From positions 558,001 to 622,000 of the forward strand of contig NZ_CP160631.1 in assembly GCF_040783975.1 (NCBI RefSeq): 64,000 nt of DNA, written 5' to 3'. The notes under the pieces were generated by a model, which had not been told where the DNA came from, made no database searches, and saw nothing but the letters and a program-made list of their open reading frames with translations. A program made the position numbers and the translations under genes. Shown here piece by piece: positions 31,825 through 41,313 of this stretch. This stretch comes from Pantoea sp. Ep11b (GTDB lineage: Bacteria; Pseudomonadota; Gammaproteobacteria; Enterobacterales; Enterobacteriaceae). The first letter of the stretch is position 1; the number at the start of each line of letters is the position of its first letter.

Positions 31825-32525
31825 AAAATATCGAAGAGCAGGCTGACAGTTCGGTTCTGCTGGACGATCAGGCCGTCAGTGATTACCTGCGGCAGAATCC
31901 CGAATTCTTTATCCGCAATGCCCGCGAAGTTGAACAAATGACCGTGCCACACCCGGTGCGCGGCAGCGTGTCGCTTGTCGAGTGGCATATGGCACGGCAA
32001 CGTAACCATATCCAGCGGCTGGAAGAAGAGATCACGCTGCTGATGGAACAGGCCAGCGCCAACCACGAACTCTTTGATCGTCTGCTGTCGCTGGAGAGCC
32101 ATCTGGCCGCGGCGGACTCCCTGCAGGATATGCTCAACCGTCTGCATCGCTGGGCGCGTGAGCTGGGCCTGGCGGGCGCGAATGTGCGGCTGTTCAGCGA
32201 CAAATGGCTGCTGGGCGCACCCTCCGATTTCTTCCAGCTGAGCCTGTCGCGTCAGGCATTTGAGCCGCTGCGCATTCAGCGCTTCGGTAATCAGCATCAC
32301 TATCTCGGCAGCCTCAACGGGCCGGAACTGCTGCTGCTGCTGCCGCAGGCCAAAGCGATTGGCTCGGTGGCGATGTCGCTGATGGGCGAAGAGGGCGAAC
32401 TCGGCGTGCTGGTATTTAGCAGCCGTGACAGCCAGCACTATCAATCGGGTATGGGCACGCTGCTGTTGCAGCATCTGTCACAGATGATGCCGGGCCTGCT
32501 CGCCCGCTGGGTTGAGCGCGTATGA
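31821..32525 (+). CDS. yigA: DUF484 family protein YigA
   Basis: 234 residues (E. coli YigA 235). A DUF484 protein of unknown function: an N-terminal helical part with [15 protein letters not shown] and [25 protein letters not shown], then a GAF-like domain ([25 protein letters not shown] to the C terminus). It is translationally coupled (ATGA overlaps) between dapF and xerC, the arrangement seen in E. coli. Confidence 0.93.
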   Translation: MKNIEEQADSSVLLDDQAVSDYLRQNPEFFIRNAREVEQMTVPHPVRGSVSLVEWHMARQRNHIQRLEEEITLLMEQASANHELFDRLLSLESHLAAADSLQDMLNRLHRWARELGLAGANVRLFSDKWLLGAPSDFFQLSLSRQAFEPLRIQRFGNQHHYLGSLNGPELLLLLPQAKAIGSVAMSLMGEEGELGVLVFSSRDSQHYQSGMGTLLLQHLSQMMPGLLARWVERV

Positions 32526-33427
32526 GTCAGGCGCTGCAGGAGGCCATCGACGGATTTCTGCGCTACCTGAAGGTGGAGCGCCAGCTCAGCCCTCTGACCC
32601 AGAGCAGCTATGCGCGACAGCTTGCCGCGCTGGTGGCCATTGCTGATGAGATGAAGCTCAGCAGCTGGGCTGCACTGGAGCCTGCGCAGGTGCGCAGCAT
32701 GGCGGCGCGCAGCCGTCGTGCCGGACTTTCCGCCAGCAGCCTCGCGCTGCGTCTTTCAGCCCTGCGCAGTTTTCTCGACTGGCAGGTGAGCCAGGGTCTG
32801 CTTGCCGCTAATCCGGCCAAAGGGGTGATGACCCCGCGCAAAGCGCGTCATCTGCCGAAGAACATCGATGTTGATGAGGTCAATCAGCTGCTGGAGATCG
32901 ACTTAGGCGATCCGCTGGCCGTGCGCGACCGGGCGATGCTCGAAGTGATGTATGGCGGCGGGCTGCGCCTTTCTGAGCTGGTGAACATGGATTGCCGCCA
33001 CGTCGATCTCGATTCCGGCGAAGTGTGGGTGGTGGGAAAGGGCAGCAAAGAGCGTCGGGTGCCGATTGGCCGCACGGCGATCACCTGGATCCAGCACTGG
33101 CTGCCGCTGCGTGAAGCCTTTGGCGGTCAGGATGATGCGCTGTTTCTTTCGACGCGCGGCAACCGCATCTCGCCCCGCAATGTGCAGAAGCGCTTTGCAG
33201 AGTGGGGTATCCGGCAGGGTGTCGCCAGCCATATTCATCCGCATAAGCTGCGTCACTCTTTTGCCACGCACCTGCTGGAGTCCAGCGGCGATCTGCGCGC
33301 CGTGCAGGAGCTGCTAGGGCATGCGAACCTGTCAACGACGCAGATCTATACCCATCTCGACTTCCAGCATCTGGCATCGGTGTATGACGCTGCGCATCCC
33401 CGCGCCAAACGAGGAAAGAACGAATGA
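32522..33427 (+). CDS. xerC: Tyrosine recombinase XerC
   Basis: 301 residues (E. coli 298). With XerD it resolves chromosome dimers at dif and plasmid multimers at cer/psi. It has an N-terminal SAM-like DNA-binding domain ([26 protein letters not shown]) and a C-terminal catalytic domain. The catalytic residues are visible: Arg in GGLRLSELV, Lys in [12 protein letters not shown], His-x-x-Arg in [15 protein letters not shown], His in [10 protein letters not shown] and Tyr in IYTHLDF. It overlaps yigA and yigB by 4 bases each. Confidence 0.98.
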   Translation: MSQALQEAIDGFLRYLKVERQLSPLTQSSYARQLAALVAIADEMKLSSWAALEPAQVRSMAARSRRAGLSASSLALRLSALRSFLDWQVSQGLLAANPAKGVMTPRKARHLPKNIDVDEVNQLLEIDLGDPLAVRDRAMLEVMYGGGLRLSELVNMDCRHVDLDSGEVWVVGKGSKERRVPIGRTAITWIQHWLPLREAFGGQDDALFLSTRGNRISPRNVQKRFAEWGIRQGVASHIHPHKLRHSFATHLLESSGDLRAVQELLGHANLSTTQIYTHLDFQHLASVYDAAHPRAKRGKNE

Positions 33428-34140
33428 AGTTTTATCGTCCGCTGTCGGCCATTAAGGCCCTGACTTTCGACCTTGATGACACGCTCTACGATAACCATCC
33501 GGTGATCCGTCGCACGACCCTGGCGTCCCACGCGGCGCTGCAGGCGTATCATCCGGCGCTGCGTAGCTTCACGCCGCAGGATTATCAGCGTCTGCGTGAC
33601 GAGCTGCTGCTGCGTGAGCCTGAGATCTATCACGATGTGTCGGAGTGGCGACGCCGCTCGGTCGAGCTGGCGATGCTGAATGCCGGCCTCTCTGCCGCTG
33701 ACGCCAGCGCGGGTGCGACAGAGGTGATGGATGTGTTCCACCACTGGCGCAGTCAGGTTGAGATGCCGGATGAGACGCACCAGACGCTGAAAGCGCTGGC
33801 GGAAAAAGTGCCGCTGGTGGCGATCACCAACGGCAACGCCAGCCCGGAAAAAATGGGGATCGCCGGGTACTTCCGGTTTACCCTGCGCGCCGGACCGGAC
33901 GGACGCGCCAAGCCGTGGCAGGATATGTATCAGCTTGCTGCGCAGCGGCTGGCTATCGCGCCACAGCACATTCTGCATGTGGGCGACGACCTCACCACTG
34001 ACGTGGCGGGTGCGCTGCGCTGTGGGCTGCAGGCGTGCTGGATTAATCTGCGGCAGGGCAATCTGATGCACATCCCGGATGCGCGTCTGTTACCGCATGT
34101 TGAAATTTCGCGGTTGGCATCACTCACCTCACTGCTATAA
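33424..34140 (+). CDS. yigB: 5-amino-6-(5-phospho-D-ribitylamino)uracil phosphatase YigB (HAD family)
   Basis: 238 residues, the E. coli length. A HAD phosphatase with the nucleophile motif DLDDT at residues 16-20, motif II in VAITNGNAS, the lysine of [10 protein letters not shown] and motif [14 protein letters not shown]. coli YigB dephosphorylates the riboflavin-pathway intermediate and also FMN. Last gene of the coupled dapF-yigA-xerC-yigB group. Confidence 0.95.
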   Translation: MKFYRPLSAIKALTFDLDDTLYDNHPVIRRTTLASHAALQAYHPALRSFTPQDYQRLRDELLLREPEIYHDVSEWRRRSVELAMLNAGLSAADASAGATEVMDVFHHWRSQVEMPDETHQTLKALAEKVPLVAITNGNASPEKMGIAGYFRFTLRAGPDGRAKPWQDMYQLAAQRLAIAPQHILHVGDDLTTDVAGALRCGLQACWINLRQGNLMHIPDARLLPHVEISRLASLTSLL

Positions 34141-34292
34141 TGGCTGTAAATTTATCCAGTCGTCATCTCTTTTCTGCGCTGTCGCCGTCTCCGATCCGGC
34201 GTCTGTGTCGCGGTGTTTGCTGCGTCGACAACCCTGCGGCAGGCGAACGCAACAGCGCGACGACGGCGTTTTTTCTCTGGTAAACGGTGCTT
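34141..34292 (+). promoter_or_regulatory. uvrD promoter/leader with SOS-type (LexA) box
   Basis: CTGTAAATTTATCCAG at 34144-34159 matches a LexA box in its left half (CTGT) and has CCAG instead of ACAG on the right, as in the E. coli uvrD operator. A run of six T residues (34269-34274) after a GC-rich segment may be part of an attenuator of the kind reported upstream of E. coli uvrD, but I cannot define a clean stem. Confidence 0.75.
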
Positions 34293-36455
34293 ATGGACGT
34301 TTCTGAACTGCTCGATGGTTTGAATGACAATCAGCGCGCTGCCGTTGCGGCTCCGCGCAGTAACCTGCTGGTGCTGGCAGGCGCGGGCAGTGGCAAAACG
34401 CGGGTGCTGGTGCATCGCATTGCGTGGCTGATGTCGGTCGAGAACTGCTCACCCTATTCCATTATGGCGGTGACCTTTACCAACAAAGCGGCGGCGGAAA
34501 TGCGTCACCGTATCGAGCAGCTGATTGGCACCAGCCAGGGCGGCATGTGGATCGGGACGTTTCACGGTCTGGCGCATCGTCTGCTGCGCGCCCACCATCT
34601 TGATGCCGGTCTGCCACAGGACTTTCAGATCCTCGACAGCGAAGATCAGCTGCGCCTGCTCAAGCGTCTGATCAAATCGATGAACCTTGATGAGAAGCAG
34701 TGGCCTGCGCGTCAGGGCATGTGGTACATCAACGGTAAAAAAGATGAAGGCCTGCGGCCGAAGCATATCGAAAGCTACGGCAACCCGATCGAGCAGACCT
34801 GGCTGCGCATCTATCAGGCTTATCAGGAAGCGTGCGATCGCGCCGGATTAGTCGATTTTGCTGAGCTGCTGCTACGCGCCCATGAGCTGTGGCTTAACAA
34901 GCCGCACATCCTTAATCACTACCGCGAACGCTTTACCAACGTGCTGGTGGATGAGTTTCAGGACACCAACAACATTCAGTACGCCTGGATCAGGATGCTG
35001 GCGGGCGACAGCGGCCGGGTGATTATCGTGGGCGACGATGACCAGTCGATCTACGGCTGGCGCGGCGCGCAGGTCGAGAATATCCAGCGCTTTCTGCAGG
35101 ATTTCCCCGCAGCAGAAACGATCCGACTGGAGCAGAACTACCGCTCGACCAACAATATCCTCAAAGCCGCCAACGCCCTGATCGCCAACAATAATGGCCG
35201 TCTGGGCAAAGAGCTCTGGACTGAAGGCAGCGACGGCGAACCGATCTCCATCTACTGTGCCTTTAATGAGCTGGATGAAGCGCGCTTTGTGGTAAATCGT
35301 ATCAAGGTCTGGATGGAGAACGGCGGCGCACTCAACGACTGCGCGATCCTCTATCGCAGCAACGCCCAGTCGCGCGTGCTGGAAGAGGCGCTGCTGCAGA
35401 GCAGCCTGCCGTACCGCATCTATGGCGGTATGCGCTTCTTCGAACGTCAGGAGATCAAAGATGCGCTCTCCTATCTGCGTCTGATGGCGAACCGCAATGA
35501 TGACGCCGCCTTTGAACGTGTGGTTAACACCCCGACACGCGGCGTGGGCGATCGTACGCTGGATGTGGTGCGTCAGACGGCCCGTGAACGCCAGATGACG
35601 CTGTGGCAGGCAACCCGCGAACTGCTGCAGAGCCGTGCGCTGGCGGGTCGCGCCGCCTCCGCCCTGCAACGCTTCTGTGAGCTGGTCGATTCACTGGCCA
35701 CCGAAACCGCCGATTTACCGCTGCATGTTCAGACCGACCGGGTTATCAAAGACTCCGGCCTGTGGCTGATGTATGAGCAGGAGAAAGGTGAGAAGGGCCA
35801 GGCGCGCATCGAAAACCTTGAGGAGCTGGTGACCGCCACACGTCAGTTCAGCTATCAGGATGAAGATGAGGATCTGATGCCGCTGCAGGCCTTCTTATCC
35901 CATGCGGCGCTGGAGGCAGGCGAAGGTCAGGCCGACAAATGGCAGGATGCGGTTCAGCTGATGACGCTGCACTCGGCGAAAGGGCTGGAGTTCAGCCAGG
36001 TGTTCATCGTCGGCATGGAAGAGGGCATGTTCCCGAGCCAGATGTCGCTGGACGAAGGCGGGCGGCTGGAAGAGGAGCGTCGTCTGGCCTACGTCGGCGT
36101 GACCCGGGCCATGCTCAAACTGACGCTGACCTACGCCGAAACCCGCCGACTCTATGGTAAGGAAGTGTATCACCGGCCTTCCCGTTTTATCGGTGAGCTG
36201 CCGGAAACCTGCATCGAAGAGGTGCGTCTGCGCGCCAGCGTCAGCCGTCCGGTGAACCATCAGCGGATGGGCGCCCCGGTGACCAAAAATGACAGCGGAT
36301 TCGCGCTGGGCCAGCGTGTTCACCACGCTAAATTTGGTGAAGGCACCATCATCAATCTGGAAGGCAGCGGCGAGCACAGCCGTCTGCAGGTGGCGTTTCA
36401 GGGGCAGGGAATCAAGTGGCTGGTGGCGGCCTACGCGAAGCTGGAAACGCTTTAG
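34293..36455 (+). CDS. uvrD: DNA helicase II UvrD
   Basis: A superfamily 1A 3'-5' helicase for nucleotide excision repair, methyl-directed mismatch repair and RecA-filament removal. The ATG at 34293 gives MDVSELLDGLNDNQRAAVAAPRSN and 720 residues, the E. coli length; the GTG six bases upstream is not used in the alignment. Motifs: AGAGSGKT (29-36), [59 protein letters not shown] and [13 protein letters not shown]. The C-terminal Tudor-like segment LGQRVHHAKFGEGTIINLEG interacts with RNA polymerase in E. coli. Confidence 0.98.
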   Translation: MDVSELLDGLNDNQRAAVAAPRSNLLVLAGAGSGKTRVLVHRIAWLMSVENCSPYSIMAVTFTNKAAAEMRHRIEQLIGTSQGGMWIGTFHGLAHRLLRAHHLDAGLPQDFQILDSEDQLRLLKRLIKSMNLDEKQWPARQGMWYINGKKDEGLRPKHIESYGNPIEQTWLRIYQAYQEACDRAGLVDFAELLLRAHELWLNKPHILNHYRERFTNVLVDEFQDTNNIQYAWIRMLAGDSGRVIIVGDDDQSIYGWRGAQVENIQRFLQDFPAAETIRLEQNYRSTNNILKAANALIANNNGRLGKELWTEGSDGEPISIYCAFNELDEARFVVNRIKVWMENGGALNDCAILYRSNAQSRVLEEALLQSSLPYRIYGGMRFFERQEIKDALSYLRLMANRNDDAAFERVVNTPTRGVGDRTLDVVRQTARERQMTLWQATRELLQSRALAGRAASALQRFCELVDSLATETADLPLHVQTDRVIKDSGLWLMYEQEKGEKGQARIENLEELVTATRQFSYQDEDEDLMPLQAFLSHAALEAGEGQADKWQDAVQLMTLHSAKGLEFSQVFIVGMEEGMFPSQMSLDEGGRLEEERRLAYVGVTRAMLKLTLTYAETRRLYGKEVYHRPSRFIGELPETCIEEVRLRASVSRPVNHQRMGAPVTKNDSGFALGQRVHHAKFGEGTIINLEGSGEHSRLQVAFQGQGIKWLVAAYAKLETL

Positions 36456-36755
36456 CGTGCGGTTGACGGCTTTTTCGTCTCAGCGTAACATGCGCCCACT
36501 ATTATCATGAGAGGACAATGCCTTGGACACGCCCAGTCGATGCTGGCTCAATGACCTGTTTAGCAGGCATAACATCTAAGGCTACCTCTTTACGCGGGTA
36601 GCCTTAGCGGTTATCAGCGACCTCCCTTTTGATTCCGTCGCACGAGTCAGCACTGATTTACCTTTGAAACTCTGTTTCCGTGTTCAGGTTGCCGGTTCCT
36701 GTTGAGGAACGGCGGACAGCCTTGTCCCATTTAGTCTGCAATGGGGAGTATTGCT
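36456..36755 (+). promoter_or_regulatory. corA 5' leader region
   Basis: The 300 bases between uvrD and corA hold the short leader peptide at 36518 and its overlapping hairpin (36577-36606), which is not followed by a T-run, so it is not an intrinsic terminator. The corA ribosome binding site GGGAG is at 36744-36748. The arrangement suggests leader-mediated control of Mg2+ uptake. Confidence 0.6.
36518..36601 (+). CDS. corL: CorL-like leader peptide of corA
   Basis: A 27-codon frame, MPWTRPVDAGSMTCLAGITS then KATSLRG, starts at ATG 36518 behind GAGAGGA and ends with TAG at 36599-36601, 154 bases before corA. A perfect 10-bp hairpin, TAAGGCTACC (36577-36586) / GGTAGCCTTA (36597-36606), spans the last codons and the stop codon, so translation of the peptide would open or close it. 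This fits the Salmonella corA leader, where translation of corL decides between Rho-dependent termination and read-through. I infer the homology from position and design, not from an alignment. Confidence 0.6.
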   Translation: MPWTRPVDAGSMTCLAGITSKATSLRG

Positions 36756-37709
36756 ATGCTAAGCGCATTTAAACTGGATCGCAGCCGCCTGACGCGACTG
36801 GAGCTGGAAGACGAAAACGACAAACTGACCACCTCGGTCTGGGTCGATCTGATCGAGCCGGAAGAGGGCGAACGTGACCGGGTGCAGTCCGAACTGGGCC
36901 AGAGCCTGGCGACACGGCCTGAGCTGGAAGATATTGAGGCCTCGGCGCGTTTCTTCGAAGATGAAGATGGTCTGCATATCCACTCCTTCTTCTTCTATGA
37001 AGATGCTGACGATCATGCCGGTAACTCCACCGTGGCATTCACCATCCGTGAAGGCCGGCTCTATACGCTGCGCGAACGTGAACTGCCCGCGTTTCGTCTT
37101 TACCGCATGCGCGCCCGCAACCAGACCCTGATCGACGGCAACGCCTTTGAGCTGCTGCTCGATCTGTTTGAGACCAAAATCGAGCAGCTGGCGGACGAGA
37201 TCGAGAACATCTACAGCGCGCTGGAGAAACTCAGCCGGGTGATCATGGAAGGTCAGCAGGGCGAAGAGTACGATCAGGCGCTGTCACGGCTGGCTGAGCT
37301 GGAAGATATCGGCTGGAAGGTGCGCCTCTGTCTGATGGATACCCAGCGCGCCCTGAACTTCCTGGTGCGTAAAGCGCGGCTGCCGGGCAACCAGCTGGAG
37401 CAGGCGCGCGAAATCCTGCGCGATATCGAATCGCTGCTGCCGCATAACGAGTCGCTGTTCCAGAAGGTGAACTTCCTGATGCAGGCGGCGATGGGCTTTA
37501 TCAACATCGAGCAGAACCGCATCATCAAGATCTTCTCGGTGGTTTCCGTGGTCTTCCTGCCGCCGACCCTGGTGGCTTCCAGCTACGGAATGAACTTCGA
37601 ATTTATGCCGGAACTGAAGTGGAGCTTTGGCTATCCCGGCGCGATTGGCCTGATGATTCTGGCCGGCCTCGCGCCCTATCTCTACTTCAAGCGTAAAAAC
37701 TGGCTGTAA
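36756..37709 (+). CDS. corA: Magnesium/cobalt transporter CorA
   Basis: 317 residues (E. coli 316). A pentameric Mg2+ channel of the inner membrane that also carries Co2+ and Ni2+. It has a large acidic N-terminal cytoplasmic domain, a long stalk helix, and two C-terminal transmembrane helices, the first ending in the selectivity motif [11 protein letters not shown] and followed by [23 protein letters not shown]. The ATG at 36756 has a good RBS; a GTG or ATG-like start 15 bases upstream is unlikely. It is followed by an intrinsic terminator. Confidence 0.98.
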   Translation: MLSAFKLDRSRLTRLELEDENDKLTTSVWVDLIEPEEGERDRVQSELGQSLATRPELEDIEASARFFEDEDGLHIHSFFFYEDADDHAGNSTVAFTIREGRLYTLRERELPAFRLYRMRARNQTLIDGNAFELLLDLFETKIEQLADEIENIYSALEKLSRVIMEGQQGEEYDQALSRLAELEDIGWKVRLCLMDTQRALNFLVRKARLPGNQLEQAREILRDIESLLPHNESLFQKVNFLMQAAMGFINIEQNRIIKIFSVVSVVFLPPTLVASSYGMNFEFMPELKWSFGYPGAIGLMILAGLAPYLYFKRKNWL

Positions 37710-37717
37710 TAACGTAG

Positions 37718-37742
37718 CGGGCCATCTGAGATGGCCCGTTTT
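37718..37742 (+). terminator. Intrinsic terminator after corA
   Basis: A perfect 9-bp stem CGGGCCATC (37718-37726) / GATGGCCCG (37730-37738) with a TGA loop, followed by TTTT. Confidence 0.85.
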
Positions 37743-37806
37743 ACTGGCTCCCGTCCCCTTTTCTGCGTAATCTCACCCTTCTGTTTTTACAAATAATTAA
37801 CTTCTT

Positions 37807-38859
37807 ATGGATGCTTTGTCGTTGCCTGTGCAGTGGACGCTGCTGCTACTGATCTCGGTGCTGCTCGGCGCGGTGCTGCACGTTTTCCATGTGCCAGCCG
37901 CGCTGCTGCTGGGGCCGATGGTTGTCGGTGTCGTAATGGGGCTGTCGGGCGCTACGCTGCGGATTTATAAACGGCTGTTCCTGCTGGCTCAGGCCGTGCT
38001 GGGCTGTATGATCGCCCGGAGCCTGTCGCCGTCGATCCTGACGCCGCTGATTCAGGAGTGGCCGATTATTGTGATGGTGCTGCTGCTGACGCTGGCGGCC
38101 AGCGGCCTCTCCGGCTTTCTGCTGGTGCGCTTCAGCCATCTGCCCGGTCCGACCGGCGCCTGGGGATCGTCGCCGGGTGGCGCGTCGGCGATGGTGGCGA
38201 TGGCGGGTGACTTCGGTGCGGACGTGCGGCTGGTGGCGTTTATGCAGTATCTGCGGGTGCTGTTTGTCGCGTCAGCGGCGGCGCTGGTGGCGCGCATCGG
38301 GCTGGGCGATCAGGCGCACAGCGTGTCGTTAGCCTGGTTTCCCGCCCTGAATTACGGTTTTGCGCTGACCCTGGTGATAATGCTGACGGGCGCGTGGCTG
38401 GGCACCCGTCTGCGCATCCCCTCTGGCGCGCTGCTGCTGCCTGCGCTGGCTGGCGCGCTGCTGAACGGCAGCGATCTTGTGGCGTTGCAGGTGCCGGAAT
38501 GGCTGCTGGCGGTGGCTTACGCGCTGATTGGCTGGAGCGTGGGGCTGCGCTTTACCCGACCGATTTTCCTGCTGGCCCTGCGCACGCTGCCACAGATGCT
38601 GGCCTCGATCTTCGGGCTGATGCTGTTATGTGGCGGGCTGGCGTGGATGCTGACGCAGATGCTGGATATCGATCTGATGACCGCCTATCTCGCCACCAGC
38701 CCTGGCGGACTGGACACGGTGGCGATTATTGCGGCAGGCACCCAGGTCAACATGGCGTTTGTGATGGCGTTACAGACGCTGCGTCTTTTTACCATCCTGC
38801 TGACCGGGCCAGCGTTAGCCCGCTTTATTTCACGCTATGCGCGGACGGGCACGGAGTGA
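37807..38859 (+). CDS. AbrB-family membrane protein
   Basis: A 350-residue very hydrophobic protein with about ten predicted transmembrane segments in two similar halves, each containing a LLGP or SGALLLP element and a SPGG motif (GSSPGGASAMVAMAGD near 120, ATSPGGLDTVAIIAAG near 300). This is the membrane AbrB family, duplicated domain type, as in E. coli AbrB (regulator of aidB, 348 residues). It is unrelated to the Bacillus DNA-binding AbrB. Its molecular function is not established. In E. coli the family member lies elsewhere on the chromosome. The 3' end overlaps convergent rarD by 30 bases. Confidence 0.85.
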   Translation: MDALSLPVQWTLLLLISVLLGAVLHVFHVPAALLLGPMVVGVVMGLSGATLRIYKRLFLLAQAVLGCMIARSLSPSILTPLIQEWPIIVMVLLLTLAASGLSGFLLVRFSHLPGPTGAWGSSPGGASAMVAMAGDFGADVRLVAFMQYLRVLFVASAAALVARIGLGDQAHSVSLAWFPALNYGFALTLVIMLTGAWLGTRLRIPSGALLLPALAGALLNGSDLVALQVPEWLLAVAYALIGWSVGLRFTRPIFLLALRTLPQMLASIFGLMLLCGGLAWMLTQMLDIDLMTAYLATSPGGLDTVAIIAAGTQVNMAFVMALQTLRLFTILLTGPALARFISRYARTGTE

Positions 38860-39729
38860 AAACGCCACCGCGTCGCAGATAAACACCAGCAGCGCCAGCC
38901 AGATGAAGCCGAACGTGACCATCTTGTCCGGCGTGATCGTTTCACCGTAAAACGCGACGGCCAGGATGAACATCAGCGTCGGGCCAAGATACTGAAAGAA
39001 GCCGACGGTCGAGAGCCGCAGTCGGGTACAGGCTGCGGCAAACAGCATCAGCGGGATGGTGGTGACAATGCCCGCTGCGATCAGCATCAGGTTGAGACTG
39101 AGCGGATTCGCGGAGAGATGGCTGGTGCTGCTGTCGGCAAAGCCAAACAGATAGAGCGTCGCCAGTGGAAACAGCCACAGGGTTTCAATCAGCATACCGC
39201 TCTGCGCATCGACCTGAATCTTCTTACGCATCAGCCCATACACGGCAAAACTCAGCGCCAGACCGAGCGCAATGATCGGCAGCGAGCCAAACTGCCACAG
39301 CTGCACCAGCACGCCGACGGCAGCCAGCAGCACCGCCAGCCATTGCAGGCGTCGAAAACGCTCACGCAGAAACAGCATACCGAACACCACATTGATCAGT
39401 GGGTTAATAAAGTAGCCCAGGCTGGCTTCCAGCATATGCTGATTGTTGACCGCCCAGATAAACAGCAGCCAGTTGCCACCAATCGTCAGTGCGGTGACCG
39501 CCAGCAGCAGCATTTTTCTGGGTTGCCGCACTACCGAGCGGACTGTCGGCCAGCTGCGGCTTGCGGTGATCAGCAGCAGCATAAAGAGTGCAGACCAGAT
39601 CACCCGATGTGTCATGATCTCCGTTGCCGGAACCTGTTTTACCAGCTTGAAATAGGCGGGCGCGATGCCCCAGATAAAATAAGCGCCCAGGGCAAAAAAG
39701 ATGCCCTGGCGGGTCTGTTGCGTATCCAT
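38830..39729 (-). CDS. rarD: Permease RarD (EamA family)
   Basis: 299 residues (E. coli RarD 296), an inner-membrane protein with about ten transmembrane helices; the N terminus MDTQQTRQGIFFALGAYFIWGIAPAYFKL and the segment GGNWLLFIWAVNNQHMLEASLGYFINPL are characteristic. RarD was named for a presumed chloramphenicol-sensitivity role; the transported substrate is unknown. Its 3' end overlaps the convergent AbrB-family gene, so the two stops lie in each other's coding sequence. yigI lies upstream in the same direction, 17 bases away. Confidence 0.95.
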   Translation of the reverse strand: MDTQQTRQGIFFALGAYFIWGIAPAYFKLVKQVPATEIMTHRVIWSALFMLLLITASRSWPTVRSVVRQPRKMLLLAVTALTIGGNWLLFIWAVNNQHMLEASLGYFINPLINVVFGMLFLRERFRRLQWLAVLLAAVGVLVQLWQFGSLPIIALGLALSFAVYGLMRKKIQVDAQSGMLIETLWLFPLATLYLFGFADSSTSHLSANPLSLNLMLIAAGIVTTIPLMLFAAACTRLRLSTVGFFQYLGPTLMFILAVAFYGETITPDKMVTFGFIWLALLVFICDAVAFSLRARPRIA

Positions 39730-39746
39730 GTGAAATCCAGAAATGA

Positions 39747-40217
39747 TTAGCCGATCAGATAGGTGGCGGTAGCGGTGGCGATATAGTCACCCTGTTGATT
39801 GTGCAGCTCTACGCGCGCCACGGCGACTTTGTTTCCGGCGCGCAGCAGGCTGCTGGTGGCGGTAAAACGCTCGCCGCGTCCGGGGCGCAGATAGTCGACG
39901 CGCATATCGATGGTGCCCATGCGCGACAGCCGGTGACGCAGATCCGCTTCGCTGATGCTCTCCTGACGGGTTAAGGCATTGCTGACGCAGACCATGCCCG
40001 CCGCCACGTCCAGCACGGCTGCGATCACGCCGCCGTGCAGGATCTGCTGCACCTGGTTGCCTACCAGCATGCTTTTGTTACTGAAGCTGATCTCGGCGTA
40101 GTCGGCGTCAAGGCGCATCAGCTCCAGGCCCAGCGCCTGATTAAACGGCATGTGATAAACGAAAATTTCGCCGACCAGCTGGCGAGCGTCCTGCGGTGTC
40201 AGCACGGGTGATGACAT
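39747..40217 (-). CDS. yigI: Medium/long-chain acyl-CoA thioesterase YigI
   Basis: 156 residues (E. coli YigI 155). A hot-dog fold thioesterase of the PaaI type, with the active-site block [25 protein letters not shown] and the central strand region [35 protein letters not shown]. coli YigI hydrolyses medium- and long-chain acyl-CoAs. It is probably co-transcribed with rarD and divergent from pldA. Confidence 0.92.
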   Translation of the reverse strand: MSSPVLTPQDARQLVGEIFVYHMPFNQALGLELMRLDADYAEISFSNKSMLVGNQVQQILHGGVIAAVLDVAAGMVCVSNALTRQESISEADLRHRLSRMGTIDMRVDYLRPGRGERFTATSSLLRAGNKVAVARVELHNQQGDYIATATATYLIG

Positions 40218-40410
40218 GATGATGTGTCCTGAAAAAATCGGGCCAGAGGGGCGCGGAACGTTAATGAGTTGTGTATTCTATGCCGCCTGCGGGGGTGTTT
40301 CCAGTTTAAGAAATCAGCACTCATGCTCACTGCCATTTGCGTGTAGAATGGCCTCCTTTTTACGACACCCTTTCAGTTATTTTGATACGCAGCGCTCACC
40401 GGAGAATTTT

Positions 40411-41289
40411 ATGCGTAAGCATCGCGCCTTGCTGGCGGCTATGTTGATCTTCCCTGCGCTGGCGCAGGCGGATGAAGCCCAGATTAAAGAGGTTCATGAC
40501 GCGCCAGAGGTTCAGGGAAGCATTATTGCTAACCTGCTGGAGAAGCACGATAACCCCTTTGTTCTCTACCCGTATGAGAACAACTATCTGCTTTATACCT
40601 ACACCAGCGATATGAACAAAGAGGCGATCTCCTCTTATAACTGGGGAGAAAATGCCCGCAAGGATGAGGTGAAATTCCAGCTCAGCCTGGCGTTTCCGCT
40701 GTGGCGCGGCATTCTGGGCGACAACTCGGTGCTGGCCGCGTCCTATACCCAGCGCTCCTGGTGGCAGCTGTCGAATCGCGGCGAGTCATCGCCTTTCCGT
40801 GAAACCAACTATGAGCCGCAGATTTTTCTGGGCTGGGCCACGGACTATTCGCTGGCAGGCTGGACACTGCGTGATGTGGAAGTGGGTCTGAATCATGAAT
40901 CCAACGGACGCAGCGACCCGACCTCACGAAGCTGGAACCGCGTTTATGCGCGTCTGATGGCCGAGAACGGAAACTTCCTGGTGGAGATCAAGCCCTGGTA
41001 TCGTATCCCTGACGGGGCCAACAACGATGACAATCCCGATATCACCAAATATATGGGCTATTACCGCACCCGTCTGGGCTATAAACTGGGCGACAACATC
41101 TTCAGCGTAGAGGGCAACTATAACTGGAACAGCGGTTATGGCGGCGCCACCCTGGGCTGGAGCTACCCTATCAGCGAGCACGTTCGCTTCTATACTCAGG
41201 TATTCAGCGGCTACGGTGAATCACTGATCGATTACAACCATCGCCAGACGCGTCTGGGTGTGGGTGTAACGCTTAACGACTTGTTCTAA
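40411..41289 (+). CDS. pldA: Outer membrane phospholipase A
   Basis: 292 residues (E. coli 289). An outer-membrane 12-strand beta-barrel that hydrolyses phospholipids appearing in the outer leaflet. The ATG at 40411 follows GGAG and begins a signal peptide (MRKHRALLAAMLIFPALAQA, cleavage before DEAQ). The catalytic His and Ser are in LNHESNGRSDPTSRSWNR, with the Asn of the triad shortly after; the protein ends in phenylalanine (TLNDLF), as barrels do. A longer frame from 40216 overlaps yigI and would bury the signal peptide. Confidence 0.97.
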   Translation: MRKHRALLAAMLIFPALAQADEAQIKEVHDAPEVQGSIIANLLEKHDNPFVLYPYENNYLLYTYTSDMNKEAISSYNWGENARKDEVKFQLSLAFPLWRGILGDNSVLAASYTQRSWWQLSNRGESSPFRETNYEPQIFLGWATDYSLAGWTLRDVEVGLNHESNGRSDPTSRSWNRVYARLMAENGNFLVEIKPWYRIPDGANNDDNPDITKYMGYYRTRLGYKLGDNIFSVEGNYNWNSGYGGATLGWSYPISEHVRFYTQVFSGYGESLIDYNHRQTRLGVGVTLNDLF

Positions 41290-41313
41290 TCCCTAACGTA
41301 AGACAGGAATCGC

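Noticed and set aside
40216..40410. 65-residue N-terminal extension of PldA
   Set aside because: It would overlap the yigI start and place the signal peptide internally; the ATG at 40411 with GGAG upstream fits the family.
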